A DNA stretch of 64,000 nt, taken from Amycolatopsis sp. 2-15. GTDB taxonomy: Bacteria > Actinomycetota > Actinomycetes > Mycobacteriales > Pseudonocardiaceae. The position numbers were made by a program, and so were the translations under genes. The notes below the pieces were generated by a model that worked only from the letters and a program-made list of their open reading frames with translations, made no database searches and was not told the DNA's origin. Where the stretch lies: assembly GCF_030285625.1 (NCBI RefSeq), contig NZ_CP127294.1, forward strand, positions 6,356,001 through 6,420,000, given 5' to 3'. Positions 33,757 to 41,840 of this stretch are shown piece after piece; position 1 is the stretch's first letter; every line of letters starts with the position of its first letter.

Positions 33757-34380
33757 TCAGCTTTGGGGAGTCTTCCTGCTGCGGGGCTTCTTCGCCTGAC
33801 GGCTCGGGTTCCAGTCACGCAAGCCCAGCCACACTTCCAGTGTCATCCGATTCACACCGAGCAGATCGGTGATCTGGATCTTTTCGACACCTCGGGCGAT
33901 GTGCTCGTTGAGGAGATCGCGGAACGCGCCCATCTTCTCCTCGTGCTCACGCTCGGCATCAGCCTTCTCCTGCTGGAGCGAGGCAAAGTCCTCCTTGGCC
34001 TGGTCGAGCGTCAACTCTGTGGGCTTCACGTCCTTGGCGAGACGCCAGGCGCTGACCCGGTCAATGCCGAACAGTTCAGCGGCTTCCTTCGTGCCGATGC
34101 TGGCCGCGGTCTGCTTCTTGAGGTCGCGTACCTCATCGTCGATCAACTTGATGTGCCGCTTGGCTGCGTCAACCGACGCCTTCGCGTGCTCCAACTCCCA
34201 CTTGAGCACCAGTGGGCTATCAGTGTCGCCGAGTGCTTCGGCCACTTCGGAGTAGCGCAGGCCAGCATCGAATGCATCGAAGGCCACAGCGCGGGCACTG
34301 TCGATGGCGGAGTCCTGTTCGGTGTGGGCGCGCTGGATTCCTCTCCCGGCCTCACGGAGCTTGTCGTGGATGTCTGTCAT
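33757..34380 (-). CDS. Helix-turn-helix regulator with coiled coil
   Basis: 207 residues from ATG 34380. Three HTH-like segments are visible: YSEVAEALGDTDSP (about 43-56), GTKEAAELFGIDRVSAWRLA (about 96-115) and IQITDLLGVNRMTLEVWLG (about 168-186), with a coiled coil between the last two (EDFASLQQEKADAEREHEEK). It ends in a basic tail. It is divergent from the tail operon and behind its own near-leaderless promoter holding GGTTGTGCAACC. It may be the element's control protein acting at the GTTG-NN-CAA sites; this is inference. Confidence 0.6.
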   Translation of the reverse strand: MTDIHDKLREAGRGIQRAHTEQDSAIDSARAVAFDAFDAGLRYSEVAEALGDTDSPLVLKWELEHAKASVDAAKRHIKLIDDEVRDLKKQTAASIGTKEAAELFGIDRVSAWRLAKDVKPTELTLDQAKEDFASLQQEKADAEREHEEKMGAFRDLLNEHIARGVEKIQITDLLGVNRMTLEVWLGLRDWNPSRQAKKPRSRKTPQS

Positions 34381-34391
34381 GGGAATATCAG

Positions 34392-34423
34392 ACTATACGC
34401 AGGCCGGGAGAGGTTGTGCAACC
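34392..34423 (-). promoter_or_regulatory. Regulator promoter with operator-like palindrome
   Basis: On the minus strand, TTGCAC (34421-34416) and TATAGT (34397-34392) are 18 bases apart; the ATG is 11 bases further on. The -35 box lies inside GGTTG-TG-CAACC (34412-34423), with the same arms as the early-promoter palindrome. This suggests autoregulation. Confidence 0.6.
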
Positions 34424-34426
34424 CAG

Positions 34427-34930
34427 TCAGTTGGCCGAGTTCAACAACAGCTGAAGGTATCCCGCTTCGCTGCCGAGCAAGTCATGAACCTGATCGGCGA
34501 TCAGCTTCGCGACCTTCCCGCCCATCAAGCCATCCACTGCCACTGTGCCCTTCACCAGCCAGCTAGTGTGATCGCCGTTTGCCTGGAGCGAGGTGTTCGC
34601 GCTGACCGGGTCGCCGTCCTGGTCGGACAACGCCGCCGACACCGTGCCGGCCGCTGCGCCCGCACTGGTCTTGACCCACTTCTGCGTCAGGGTGACCACC
34701 AGGTCGCCCGGGTGCAGGTGGCGTGCGAGCCACGGCAGGCTGTCGCTCTTGATGGTCACCTCGGCCTTGTAGGTGAGGTTGTTGGCGTCGCCGGAGTAGT
34801 CGAGCAGCTTCGCGCCACCGTCGCCGAACTGGTCGACGACCTTCTGGATGGAGTCCTTGGCGGTCATGGCGGTGTACACGGCGTCGAACGGGTGGTTGAA
34901 GTCGGCGCCGTACTCAATCGATTCAGACAT
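34427..34930 (-). CDS. DUF2505-family protein
   Basis: 167 residues from ATG 34930. The pattern HPFDAVYTAMTAKDSIQKVV, then WLARHLHPGDLVVTLTQKW and GGKVAKLIADQVHDLLGSEAGYL, matches the actinobacterial DUF2505 family, which has a START/SRPBCC-like fold and may bind a hydrophobic ligand. The length is normal. It lies just upstream of the HTH regulator gene, whose promoter begins at its 3' edge. Confidence 0.8.
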   Translation of the reverse strand: MSESIEYGADFNHPFDAVYTAMTAKDSIQKVVDQFGDGGAKLLDYSGDANNLTYKAEVTIKSDSLPWLARHLHPGDLVVTLTQKWVKTSAGAAAGTVSAALSDQDGDPVSANTSLQANGDHTSWLVKGTVAVDGLMGGKVAKLIADQVHDLLGSEAGYLQLLLNSAN

Positions 34931-34966
34931 GAACCCAGGGTAGCCATGTGGGCACGCGGGGTTGAT

Positions 34967-35857
34967 CTACGGCACGGCCGTCCAGTCCGCCCAGGGACGC
35001 TCACCGCGCAAACCTCGCAGGCATGCCAACCGGTGCGCCGCCTGCTCGCTGTACCGCTCCGGATTGCCCGCCGCGACCTGAATCGCCATCAGCGTCATCC
35101 GCAGCTCACGGATGTCCCGCAACACCTCGAAGCCGGCCCACCTGGTCACGTCGAGCCCATAGGCGTCGCAGTACGCGGCCCACTCGCCGTCGCCGAGCCA
35201 TCCCGTCGTCACCCGGGACACAGCCGTCGACACAAGGTCCCACTCCGGCGGCCCGAAAGAGCAGCGCTCGAAGTCGAGCAGGAACACCCGCCCGTCGGCG
35301 GTCCGCGCGACGTTGCCCCGCCACGCATCGCCGTGCACCACGCACGCCGGCAGCCCCTCGGGGAGGTTCACATACGCGTCTTGCAGCTCGGCCAGCCGCT
35401 GGTGCAACCACGCACGGTCGTCGTCGCTGATCGTCGTCGCCGCGTCGATCCGCTCGTCGAGCCGGACGAACGGCGCCAACGTCGGCAGCGTGAACTCAGA
35501 CGGCGGGGCCAGCTTGTGCAACTGCCGCAGCAGGCCGGCCACGTCCGCCACGGTTCCCGCCTCGTGCGGCGGCAGCTCCTCCCAGAACGTCACCGGGCTC
35601 TCGGCGATCGTCATCGGCTGCTCGAGACCGGGTACGACCCGAACCGCCGGGACCCCGGAGCGCTGGAGCCAGCGAGCCACGGCAACCTCGTTCGCGGCGG
35701 CGGCGGACTGGCCGCGTCGCCCGATACGCGCCACGATCCCTTCGGGGAGCCGGTACAGGTGGTTCTCACCAAGCCGGATCACCTTGGCCCCGCCGGCGTC
35801 GAGGTCCAGGTCGGTGGCCGCGATCGAGAGGATCGCGCGGCTTTCGGTTTCGTTCAC
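34967..35857 (-). CDS. Aminoglycoside phosphotransferase-fold kinase
   Basis: 296 residues; GTG 35857 overlaps the stop of the upstream XRE gene. The catalytic loop CVVHGDAWRGNVA (HGDxxxxN) and the metal-binding LLDFERCSFGPPEWDL are clear, placing it in the APH/choline kinase superfamily. The substrate could be an antibiotic, sugar or small metabolite. Overlap with an XRE/TPR-type regulator is a common actinobacterial pairing and suggests co-expression. Confidence 0.85.
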   Translation of the reverse strand: MNETESRAILSIAATDLDLDAGGAKVIRLGENHLYRLPEGIVARIGRRGQSAAAANEVAVARWLQRSGVPAVRVVPGLEQPMTIAESPVTFWEELPPHEAGTVADVAGLLRQLHKLAPPSEFTLPTLAPFVRLDERIDAATTISDDDRAWLHQRLAELQDAYVNLPEGLPACVVHGDAWRGNVARTADGRVFLLDFERCSFGPPEWDLVSTAVSRVTTGWLGDGEWAAYCDAYGLDVTRWAGFEVLRDIRELRMTLMAIQVAAGNPERYSEQAAHRLACLRGLRGERPWADWTAVP

Positions 35858-37176
35858 AGTGGGACCACCGCGGCGCCGATGCGCGAACGAAGCTCGGCGA
35901 CCTCGGCGACGTTCTTGTGCCGCTCACCAACCCGACGCAGCTCCCGCATGTCGTCGGCCGCGCGCTTCGACCGGATCGCCCCGGACCACTCCAGTGCCTG
36001 CATTCCCGCTGTCGCAGCCTCGGTCGGGTCGCCTGTGGTCATCACCAGGGATGCGAGCTTGGTTTGGCTGATCGCCTTCGACCGTTTGTACCGGTCGTCG
36101 TGACCGGCGACCGCGAACGCCAGCCGCGCGCGGGCTTCCCCGACGAAATGGCCGTGCATCGCGGTGTCCCACAGGGCATGACCGGTGTCGCCGGCGTGCT
36201 GGGCGGAGTCGTAGTACGCCATCCAGGGCGGATCGTTCTCGGGTCGGGCGTGGCTGAATTCCGAATCGGCGACGCCGACGGCCGCCGCGGTGTCCTCGAC
36301 CCGGCGGAGCTTCGCCAGCGCCCGCGCACGTCCGGTGTGCAGCATCGCCCGTTCAGTCGGGGTGAGCCGATCCGAGCGCACCAGCGCCAGCTCCGTGAAC
36401 GTCAGCCCCTGGTCCGGGTCGCCGCACCAGATTGCCTGCCGCGCCATCGACGACAGCACCTTGGCTCGTAGGTGCCAGTCGTCGCCCTCTTCGGCGCACG
36501 AGAGCGCGAACCGGAACATGCGGCGGGCATCGTCGTGGGCGTAGGCGTCGAACGCCATGAACGCGGTGACGTGCGCGAGGTAGCCCACGGCGCCGAACAT
36601 GTCGGCCCGGACCTTCTCCGAGGCGCGGGCGTTGAGCAGTTCTACGCAGTGCTGAAGCTGCGCGGTCACGGCCTCGCGGACGAGCCCGCCGCCGTAGATC
36701 GCGTCCCAGCTGCCGAAGGCGGTGGCCGCGGTCCGTACCTCGTCGACGTCGGCCATGCCGATGGTCGTCGGTACAGGCGTCGGCTGCGTCGGGGTGATCA
36801 GGTCGGCCAGCCGTGGCTGACCGATCGCGGCGCTGGCGGCGACTCCCGCAGCGGCCTGGAGGAACTGTTTGCGGTCCACGTCGTCAACGGTAGATCGCGA
36901 ACGTCGCGGTCGTCGAAACCCAAGCTCCGCATCGGATCCCGCTCCCAGCACTTCCCGGAAGGCTTGACGGCGGAGAGTGTTTTGTGGCCAGCCGATGTTG
37001 CCGAGTTCCAGCTTGCCGATGTAGTTGGCGTCGATCACCGCGTTTTGGTCGCCGTTCTTGTAGAGCCACTGGGTGATGAGGTCGGCGAGTTCCTGCCGCG
37101 ACAGGGGATGACCTGTGGCGTTGGGGGACTCGATGCGCTCGCGGGCGCGCCTCAGGTGGTCGTTCGGCTCAGGCAT
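35854..37176 (-). CDS. XRE-type regulator with TPR-like helical domain
   Basis: 440 residues from ATG 37176. The N-terminal DNA-binding part is divergent: LSRQELADLITQWL...DANYIGKLELGNIGWPQNTLRRQAFREVLG. The rest is alpha-helical with TPR-like repeats (AYAHDDARRMFRFALSCAEEG, AKVLSSMARQAIWCGDPDQGL and others). Such proteins are frequent in Streptomyces-type genomes and often regulate adjacent small genes. A hydrophobic AAGVAASAAIG stretch near residue 110 is typical of the group. Divergent small genes start at 37332. Confidence 0.8.
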   Translation of the reverse strand: MPEPNDHLRRARERIESPNATGHPLSRQELADLITQWLYKNGDQNAVIDANYIGKLELGNIGWPQNTLRRQAFREVLGAGSDAELGFRRPRRSRSTVDDVDRKQFLQAAAGVAASAAIGQPRLADLITPTQPTPVPTTIGMADVDEVRTAATAFGSWDAIYGGGLVREAVTAQLQHCVELLNARASEKVRADMFGAVGYLAHVTAFMAFDAYAHDDARRMFRFALSCAEEGDDWHLRAKVLSSMARQAIWCGDPDQGLTFTELALVRSDRLTPTERAMLHTGRARALAKLRRVEDTAAAVGVADSEFSHARPENDPPWMAYYDSAQHAGDTGHALWDTAMHGHFVGEARARLAFAVAGHDDRYKRSKAISQTKLASLVMTTGDPTEAATAGMQALEWSGAIRSKRAADDMRELRRVGERHKNVAEVAELRSRIGAAVVPL

Positions 37177-37331
37177 GACGGCAACTCCCCGGTGTGTCTG
37201 CGCACACAGTCTGGCACCGGTCGTGACCATGGGACACCTTTTGATCTACGAGCTATCCTCCCCCTGTCCTCCCGGTAACTGCCCGGTGATGCGCACTTCA
37301 CGGTCCGTGTCGATCAGGGCAGGGTGGACCT

Positions 37332-37610
37332 GTGAGCGCATGCATCGCGGGAGAGCTGCCCGCCCGGGAAGTCGACGAAGTGCAGTACCGCCGCCTGTTC
37401 TGCATCAGCGACGACCAGTTCCACCACTACTTCGCGGCCGACCTGGCGGACTCCAGCACACACGTGCAGGTCCCGCGGTGCACCGAGCGAACCGCGTTCG
37501 CCGGCGCTGGCACTTCCGTGGCGAGCTACGACGAGCCCTCTCAAAGCGCCAAGTCGTCGCGCAACTGCCCGGGGTGCGTCGCATTATCTCAACTTGCCAG
37601 GAGGACCTGA
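37332..37610 (+). CDS. Hypothetical protein divergent from the XRE gene
   Basis: 92 residues from GTG 37332. It contains ELPAREVDEVQYRRLFCISDDQFHHYFAADLADSS, then a Ser/Thr/Cys-rich second half. No family recognised. It overlaps the next ATG by one base, and lies divergent to the XRE/TPR gene, a common position for a regulator's target. Confidence 0.4.
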   Translation: MSACIAGELPAREVDEVQYRRLFCISDDQFHHYFAADLADSSTHVQVPRCTERTAFAGAGTSVASYDEPSQSAKSSRNCPGCVALSQLARRT

Positions 37611-37690
37611 TGGGCTGGTGGATCAACGACAACGGCGACCGTATGGGAGACGGCGGAGACGAACCGCCTGACAACGAAGACGACGACTAG
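37610..37690 (+). CDS. 26-residue acidic peptide
   Basis: ATG 37610 is preceded by a perfect AGGAGG at 37599-37604. The peptide begins MGWWINDNGDRMG and ends in a run of Asp and Glu. It is too small for a fold. The strong ribosome site and overlap with the upstream gene argue that it is translated. It could be a regulatory peptide or a peptide precursor; no modifying enzyme is adjacent. Confidence 0.4.
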   Translation: MGWWINDNGDRMGDGGDEPPDNEDDD

Positions 37691-37736
37691 GGCGTCTCTG
37701 ACAAACGTCGAGGCCGTAGAGCTGGGATGCTGTTGT

Positions 37737-37877
37737 GTGTCGCGATTTCAGTTGCTCTCTGACGATCAGCGGACGTTGATCGAGGACCTGCTGCCGGTTC
37801 GCACGGGCAAGCGTGGTTCGGTTGACGGTGTCGGCAAGGATATCGACGTTCGCCAATCAGACCGCAACCTGCCATGA
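37737..37877 (+). pseudogene. IS5-like transposase N-terminal remnant
   Basis: The 46-residue frame starts SRFQLLSDDQRTLIEDLLP, then VRTGKRGSV, matching the N-terminus of IS4/IS5-type transposases (LT..QW..I..LLP..). It then diverges and stops. No catalytic domain or terminal repeats are visible. Confidence 0.6.
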
Positions 37878-37908
37878 AGCGGATGCGGTCCGATCGAATC
37901 CAGCGATG

Positions 37909-38136
37909 TCACTTACGTGCGTCGCGAATGGCCATGCCCAGGAAGATCCCCACAATCAGGCTGACGCTTCCCGCTGCCATGGTGGTTAGCAGACCTGCAT
38001 GCATCGCGGCGTTGGTGGCGGTGGTCCCTGCTTGCGTGGCGGCCTGCGTAGCCTGCGCTCCGGCCAACGTCGCGGCCTGGGTGGCCTGTGCAGCTTCTAC
38101 AGAATGGACGCGGTCTTCGATTTCGTGCTGATCCAT
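37909..38136 (-). CDS. Small protein with Ala/Gln repeats and C-terminal membrane segment
   Basis: 75 residues from ATG 38136 (AAGGAAA upstream). The N-terminal MDQHEIEDRVHSVEAAQATQ leads into imperfect AATQAG/AQATQ repeats, then a single membrane span AAGSVSLIVGIFLGMAI and a charged end. It looks like a tail-anchored protein with a helical cytoplasmic stalk. In-frame codons extend some 45 residues upstream without a standard start. Confidence 0.5.
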   Translation of the reverse strand: MDQHEIEDRVHSVEAAQATQAATLAGAQATQAATQAGTTATNAAMHAGLLTTMAAGSVSLIVGIFLGMAIRDARK

Positions 38137-38399
38137 GGTGGTTTCCTTTTCTTTGGTGGCTAGAGCGCCTTCGATCACGGTCTTGTCGTCGTAACGGTCG
38201 CGACTGTCGGCGACGGAGGCGATCAGCTCAGTCGCCTTGGTCGAGGCCGTTATTCCCGGTGTGTAGCCGACGGAGCAATGCTTAAACCTGTGGATCGGGG
38301 AAAGTGCTGCGCCGCGGCCGACGCCACGGATCCGGTTGCCAACGCGGTCCGAATCTTCGTCGCCCCGCTCCTCGTCACGTGAAGCTGCATCGCGGAGAG

Positions 38400-38720
38400 C
38401 TACGTCGACGAGCGGTGTTCGCAGTACATCGGCGCGCCGGCCTGCGGTAATTGCAGCGATTTGGCGAACCCGCGGGCTTCGTCCGTGTCGGCGACGGCGA
38501 GCGTCGTCCACGTGTAGCCCTCGCCGCGGCGCATCGCGGCCAGTGCACGAACCCGTCGGTCGGCACGAGTCCAACGCGGGCCTTCGGTGGACCAGTCGTA
38601 GCGGCTGAACGCTGCCCACGCGAGGATCCGTCCGTAGCCGCGGCGCCGGTATTCGGGTTCGACGTGTACGTGTTCGAGGACGCCGGTTCGGTCCCGGTCG
38701 CAGATGGTCATCGTCGCCAC
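38400..38720 (-). CDS. GNAT-family acetyltransferase, short N-terminus
   Basis: 106 residues from ATG 38720. HVHVEPEYRRRGYGRILAWAA is the acetyl-CoA-binding motif A of GNAT enzymes. The family usually has 40-60 more residues before this point. Upstream in-frame codons back to about 38,832 read sensibly (GRIELHVTGHVVGVATM) but lack a standard start and begin right after the stop of the gene at 38835. Either a rare start is used or a nonsense mutation has split a longer gene. Confidence 0.65.
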   Translation of the reverse strand: MATMTICDRDRTGVLEHVHVEPEYRRRGYGRILAWAAFSRYDWSTEGPRWTRADRRVRALAAMRRGEGYTWTTLAVADTDEARGFAKSLQLPQAGAPMYCEHRSST

Positions 38721-38834
38721 GCCGACGACGTGGCCAGTGACGTGGAGTTCGATCCGGCCGGACGCCGTGGCAGTGGGCGGTGTGGCGACGAGCTCAAGGC
38801 CGGCACCATCCGCTTCGTCGGGAGTGGCCTGCTC

Positions 38835-39104
38835 TCACGCGGGATCCTTGACGGCCCACACGTGATCCGGGTGGCCTTCGCTGCGGCAGGTTTGGCAGTG
38901 GAGGGAATGCAAGCGGAGTGCGGTGATCCACGAGAAGGAGCCTTGCTCGGAGACTGCGTGCCGGCGTGGGCAGTAGCTCGGCGGATGGATGACGAGACCG
39001 CCGGCGGGCTTCAGCTCGTGCCAGAGAGCAGGGCGAACCGGCAGGTCCTCGGGACCGAATTCGCTGTTCGCGCCTGACCGCCGCGGTCGAGTGGCTTCGA
39101 ACAC
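38835..39104 (-). CDS. Small Cys/His-rich hypothetical protein
   Basis: 89 residues from ATG 39104. The C-terminal half holds PSYCPRRHAVSEQG and HCQTCRSEGHPDHVW, a pattern suitable for zinc binding. It is in the same frame as the following acetyltransferase segment. No family recognised. Confidence 0.45.
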   Translation of the reverse strand: MFEATRPRRSGANSEFGPEDLPVRPALWHELKPAGGLVIHPPSYCPRRHAVSEQGSFSWITALRLHSLHCQTCRSEGHPDHVWAVKDPA

Positions 39105-39131
39105 CCGTTCGACTCTAGCTCAGGTCGGCGG

Positions 39132-40103
39132 TCACTGCGCAACACCCCGGAACCCCCGCCACGACACGTGCCGCATCCGGCCCTCACGTGTCCAAGACCG
39201 GAACGCCACCTCGCCCACGATGAGCGGCTCGACCCACCGCGTCTCGCGCGCGTATTCGGCCGGCACGTGCTCCGTGAAGGGGCTGTCCGGACGGCCGATG
39301 CGGGAGAGCAACCGCTCCAGGTCATCGAGGGTGTGCCGGGTAAAGCCGCTGCCGACGTCCCCGACCAGCCGCAACCGGCCGCCCTTCTCTCGCGCGCCCA
39401 GAACCAGACTGCCGACCATGTGCGCGCGGCTGCCACGGCCAGGCCGCCACCCACACACCACGACGTCCAGAGTGTTGATCAGGGGCCGCTTGATCCAGTC
39501 CCGCGAGCGCCGACCGGGAAGGTAGTGCGATGTCACCCGCTTCGCCACAAGTCCTTCGAGATGGTGCTCCCGCGCGACCTCGAGTAGCCGTTGCGGATCC
39601 ACGTCGCGATACGCTGGGGTGATCACCGTGCGCGCCGTAGCGAATGGCCCCAGACCGACCAGCAGCTCACGGCGTCGCTCGTAGGGCTCGTGCAACAGCA
39701 TCTCCCGGCCGAGCATGAGCAGGTCGAAGGCGTAAAATGCGGCCGGGTGGCGCTGCAGTAGCTCACGTCGGGGTCGGAGCTGGTGACGCAGCTGGAGCAG
39801 GCCGAAGTCTGGCCGGCCGGTTTCGTTGAGTACCACGATCTCCCCATCGAGCACCCCCACTCGGCCGCCGAGGGTATCGGCGAAGATTCCGTCGAGGTCC
39901 GGGAAGGAACGTGTGAGGTCATTGCCGTTGCGGCTGGTCAGCTTGGTGATTCCATTCGGGCCAACCCGCAGGCAGCAGCGGAAGCCGTCCCATTTCCACT
40001 CCATAGACCAGCCCGGCCCGGTCGGTAGCTCGCCTTCAACGGCCAGCATCGGCGGGTTGGGGTACGGCATCCCGTGAACGTCAACGTCGATCCGCTTCGC
40101 CAT
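39132..40103 (-). CDS. ATP-dependent DNA ligase (LigC/LigD ligase-domain type)
   Basis: 323 residues from ATG 40103. Motif I is EWKWDGFR, with the adenylated lysine near residue 37. DGEIVVLNE and AFDLLMLGRE match ligase motifs III and IIIa, EGLVAKR motif IV, and RDWIKRP motif V. The C-terminal OB domain has VGDVGSGFT, as in actinobacterial LigC and LigD ligase domains. The length fits a stand-alone enzyme. It seals DNA nicks, possibly in break repair; no Ku or polymerase partner is adjacent. Confidence 0.9.
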   Translation of the reverse strand: MAKRIDVDVHGMPYPNPPMLAVEGELPTGPGWSMEWKWDGFRCCLRVGPNGITKLTSRNGNDLTRSFPDLDGIFADTLGGRVGVLDGEIVVLNETGRPDFGLLQLRHQLRPRRELLQRHPAAFYAFDLLMLGREMLLHEPYERRRELLVGLGPFATARTVITPAYRDVDPQRLLEVAREHHLEGLVAKRVTSHYLPGRRSRDWIKRPLINTLDVVVCGWRPGRGSRAHMVGSLVLGAREKGGRLRLVGDVGSGFTRHTLDDLERLLSRIGRPDSPFTEHVPAEYARETRWVEPLIVGEVAFRSWTREGRMRHVSWRGFRGVAQ

Positions 40104-40274
40104 CGCTCGCCACCACCGTCGGCCGGCCCCAGCTCCCGCGCTGATATCAGACGGTAACTCTGATGGTCTACGAACGGTAGTTTTCGCAGGTAGGGGCCTG
40201 CGGTGACGGCGTTACTGCTGCGAGTCCGCGAATTCTGAACTGCCTCAGCTCGCCGTCGAGCGTCACGGTCGTGG

Positions 40275-40784
40275 CTACCCCTGGGTCCGGTATTCCTGTC
40301 CGCGCTTGTCCGACTGTTTGTAGACGGTCCCAGGTGCTTCCTCTGCCGGCCAAACGGAGAGCAGGTAGTCCTCCACGGGCTCCATGACGCTGCGATCGGG
40401 GGCGGTGTCGCGGCCGCGGGCATGCACGCGGACCCGGTAGGTGCCGGGGCCCGCGTGGGCCAGCTCGGGGAAATCCGGCGGATCGTTCATAATGCCGTGG
40501 ACGATGAGTTCTCCGTACTCCGAATCCACCGACACCTCGCCGACTTCGTCCCAACCGTCGAGGTCGACCGAGTCGGGTGCGGTGTCGAGCAGCTGCACGG
40601 TCACGGTGACCGGACCCGTATGGATGCCGGTGAGGACAACCGCGCCGTTGACGAAATCCGTCCCCACGAGACCGTCAGCGCGGGCAAGGCGTGGGGCGGG
40701 CAAGTCCGCGCTCACGTCCCTGATGACGAAGTGCCCATAACTCATGTGCAGGTCAGCGGTTGCTGTCCTCACCGGCTTGTTCAT
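40275..40784 (-). CDS. Hypothetical beta-rich protein
   Basis: 169 residues from ATG 40784 (GGGGGA upstream). Alternating strands (VTVTVQLLDTAPDSVDLDGWDEVGEV) and a C-terminal YLLSVWPAEEAPGTVYKQSD segment suggest a compact beta-sandwich. Similar small proteins occur as immunity or stress proteins, but I cannot name the family. Monocistronic, divergent from the kinase gene at 40965. Confidence 0.55.
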   Translation of the reverse strand: MNKPVRTATADLHMSYGHFVIRDVSADLPAPRLARADGLVGTDFVNGAVVLTGIHTGPVTVTVQLLDTAPDSVDLDGWDEVGEVSVDSEYGELIVHGIMNDPPDFPELAHAGPGTYRVRVHARGRDTAPDRSVMEPVEDYLLSVWPAEEAPGTVYKQSDKRGQEYRTQG

Positions 40785-40964
40785 GCGTCCCCCTGGCTTG
40801 GCTGCAGGATTTCGGCCCGCACGCTAACGACAACCACTGACAATTTCATCTACCGTGCAGACCAACAGATCATCGGGCCGGTCGCACCCGACTGTCCTCG
40901 CCATATTCGTGGTTAGACCGCTACCGTTGATGCGCACGGAACGAGTGACCACGAGGGGGAACGG

Positions 40965-41840
40965 GTGTCCACGGTCGAGGTGGTTGGCACGCGCCCAGCA
41001 GTCGCTGCGGCGGTGGATCTGCGTACCCACTCCCGTGACGACGTCCTGCAAAGGGTCGAGCACGCGCTGGATGTGCGCCTGAACCATGCGAGTGAGGTAC
41101 GGAAGCGCCGCTCGATCGGTGCGGCCACCGACCGCGGCACGTGGGTCCGGATCGAGGCGCGGCGGCTGGACAAGATGGCTGGCCAGGACTTCAACGGCCC
41201 CGAAGCCGCCGGCCTGGTGACCGGCATTGCGAAGCCGATGTGGCACGCCGCCATCACGTGGGCGGAGCCGCAGAACGGGCTGATGTGGCGCGCTGATGAG
41301 ACCGAGCTTGTCACTGCCGCGCCGATCAAGCCCGGGGGCATCCTCACGGTTGACCCGCAGCTTCAGGACGCGTGGTGGGCCACGCTGGATGCCTCGCTCA
41401 ACGCGCTTGCCGCCGCCGAAACCACACGGGTCGCGACGCTGCACACCGAGCCGATCAGCCAGACCCGGGTGGACGAGGAGATCCACGCGGTGTTCGGTCC
41501 CGGCATCGACACCACGATCGCCCAGTGGACGCCCGCGCACGCGGACTTCTCGTGGGCGAACCTCACCGGCCCCGCGTGCTGGATCCTGGATTGGGAAGAC
41601 TGGGGCCTTGCGCCGCGTGGTCTGGACGCGGCGATGCTGTGGGCGGCGTCGCTGGCAGTGCCCGGTCTGGCCGAGCAAGTGCGTGACCTGCGGAAGGCGG
41701 ATCTGGACAGCCGTGACGGGCAGTTGATGATGCTGTTTTTCGCCGCCGGGATCGTGGGCGCTCCGTCCGACTACGCCGGTCCACTGCTGGAACCCGCCCG
41801 TGCTATCGCAGACAAGCTGCTCACGGACTTACAGTCCTGA
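40965..41840 (+). CDS. APH-like kinase
   Basis: 291 residues from GTG 40965 (GAGGGGGA upstream). The C-terminal lobe has HADFSWANLTG (catalytic Asp and Asn loop, HxDxxxxN) and ILDWEDWGLAPRGLDAAML (metal-binding Asp), as in aminoglycoside/homoserine kinase-like phosphotransferases. The N-lobe is divergent. Its 3' end overlaps the convergent aldo-keto reductase gene by 20 bases. It may phosphorylate a small molecule or peptide linked to the neighbouring JmjC/reductase operon; that link is inference. Confidence 0.7.
   Translation: MSTVEVVGTRPAVAAAVDLRTHSRDDVLQRVEHALDVRLNHASEVRKRRSIGAATDRGTWVRIEARRLDKMAGQDFNGPEAAGLVTGIAKPMWHAAITWAEPQNGLMWRADETELVTAAPIKPGGILTVDPQLQDAWWATLDASLNALAAAETTRVATLHTEPISQTRVDEEIHAVFGPGIDTTIAQWTPAHADFSWANLTGPACWILDWEDWGLAPRGLDAAMLWAASLAVPGLAEQVRDLRKADLDSRDGQLMMLFFAAGIVGAPSDYAGPLLEPARAIADKLLTDLQS

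Noticed and set aside
37737..37877. An active insertion sequence next to the acidic peptide gene
   Set aside because: Only about 28 recognisable N-terminal transposase residues remain, with no catalytic domain or terminal repeats. Kept as a remnant only.
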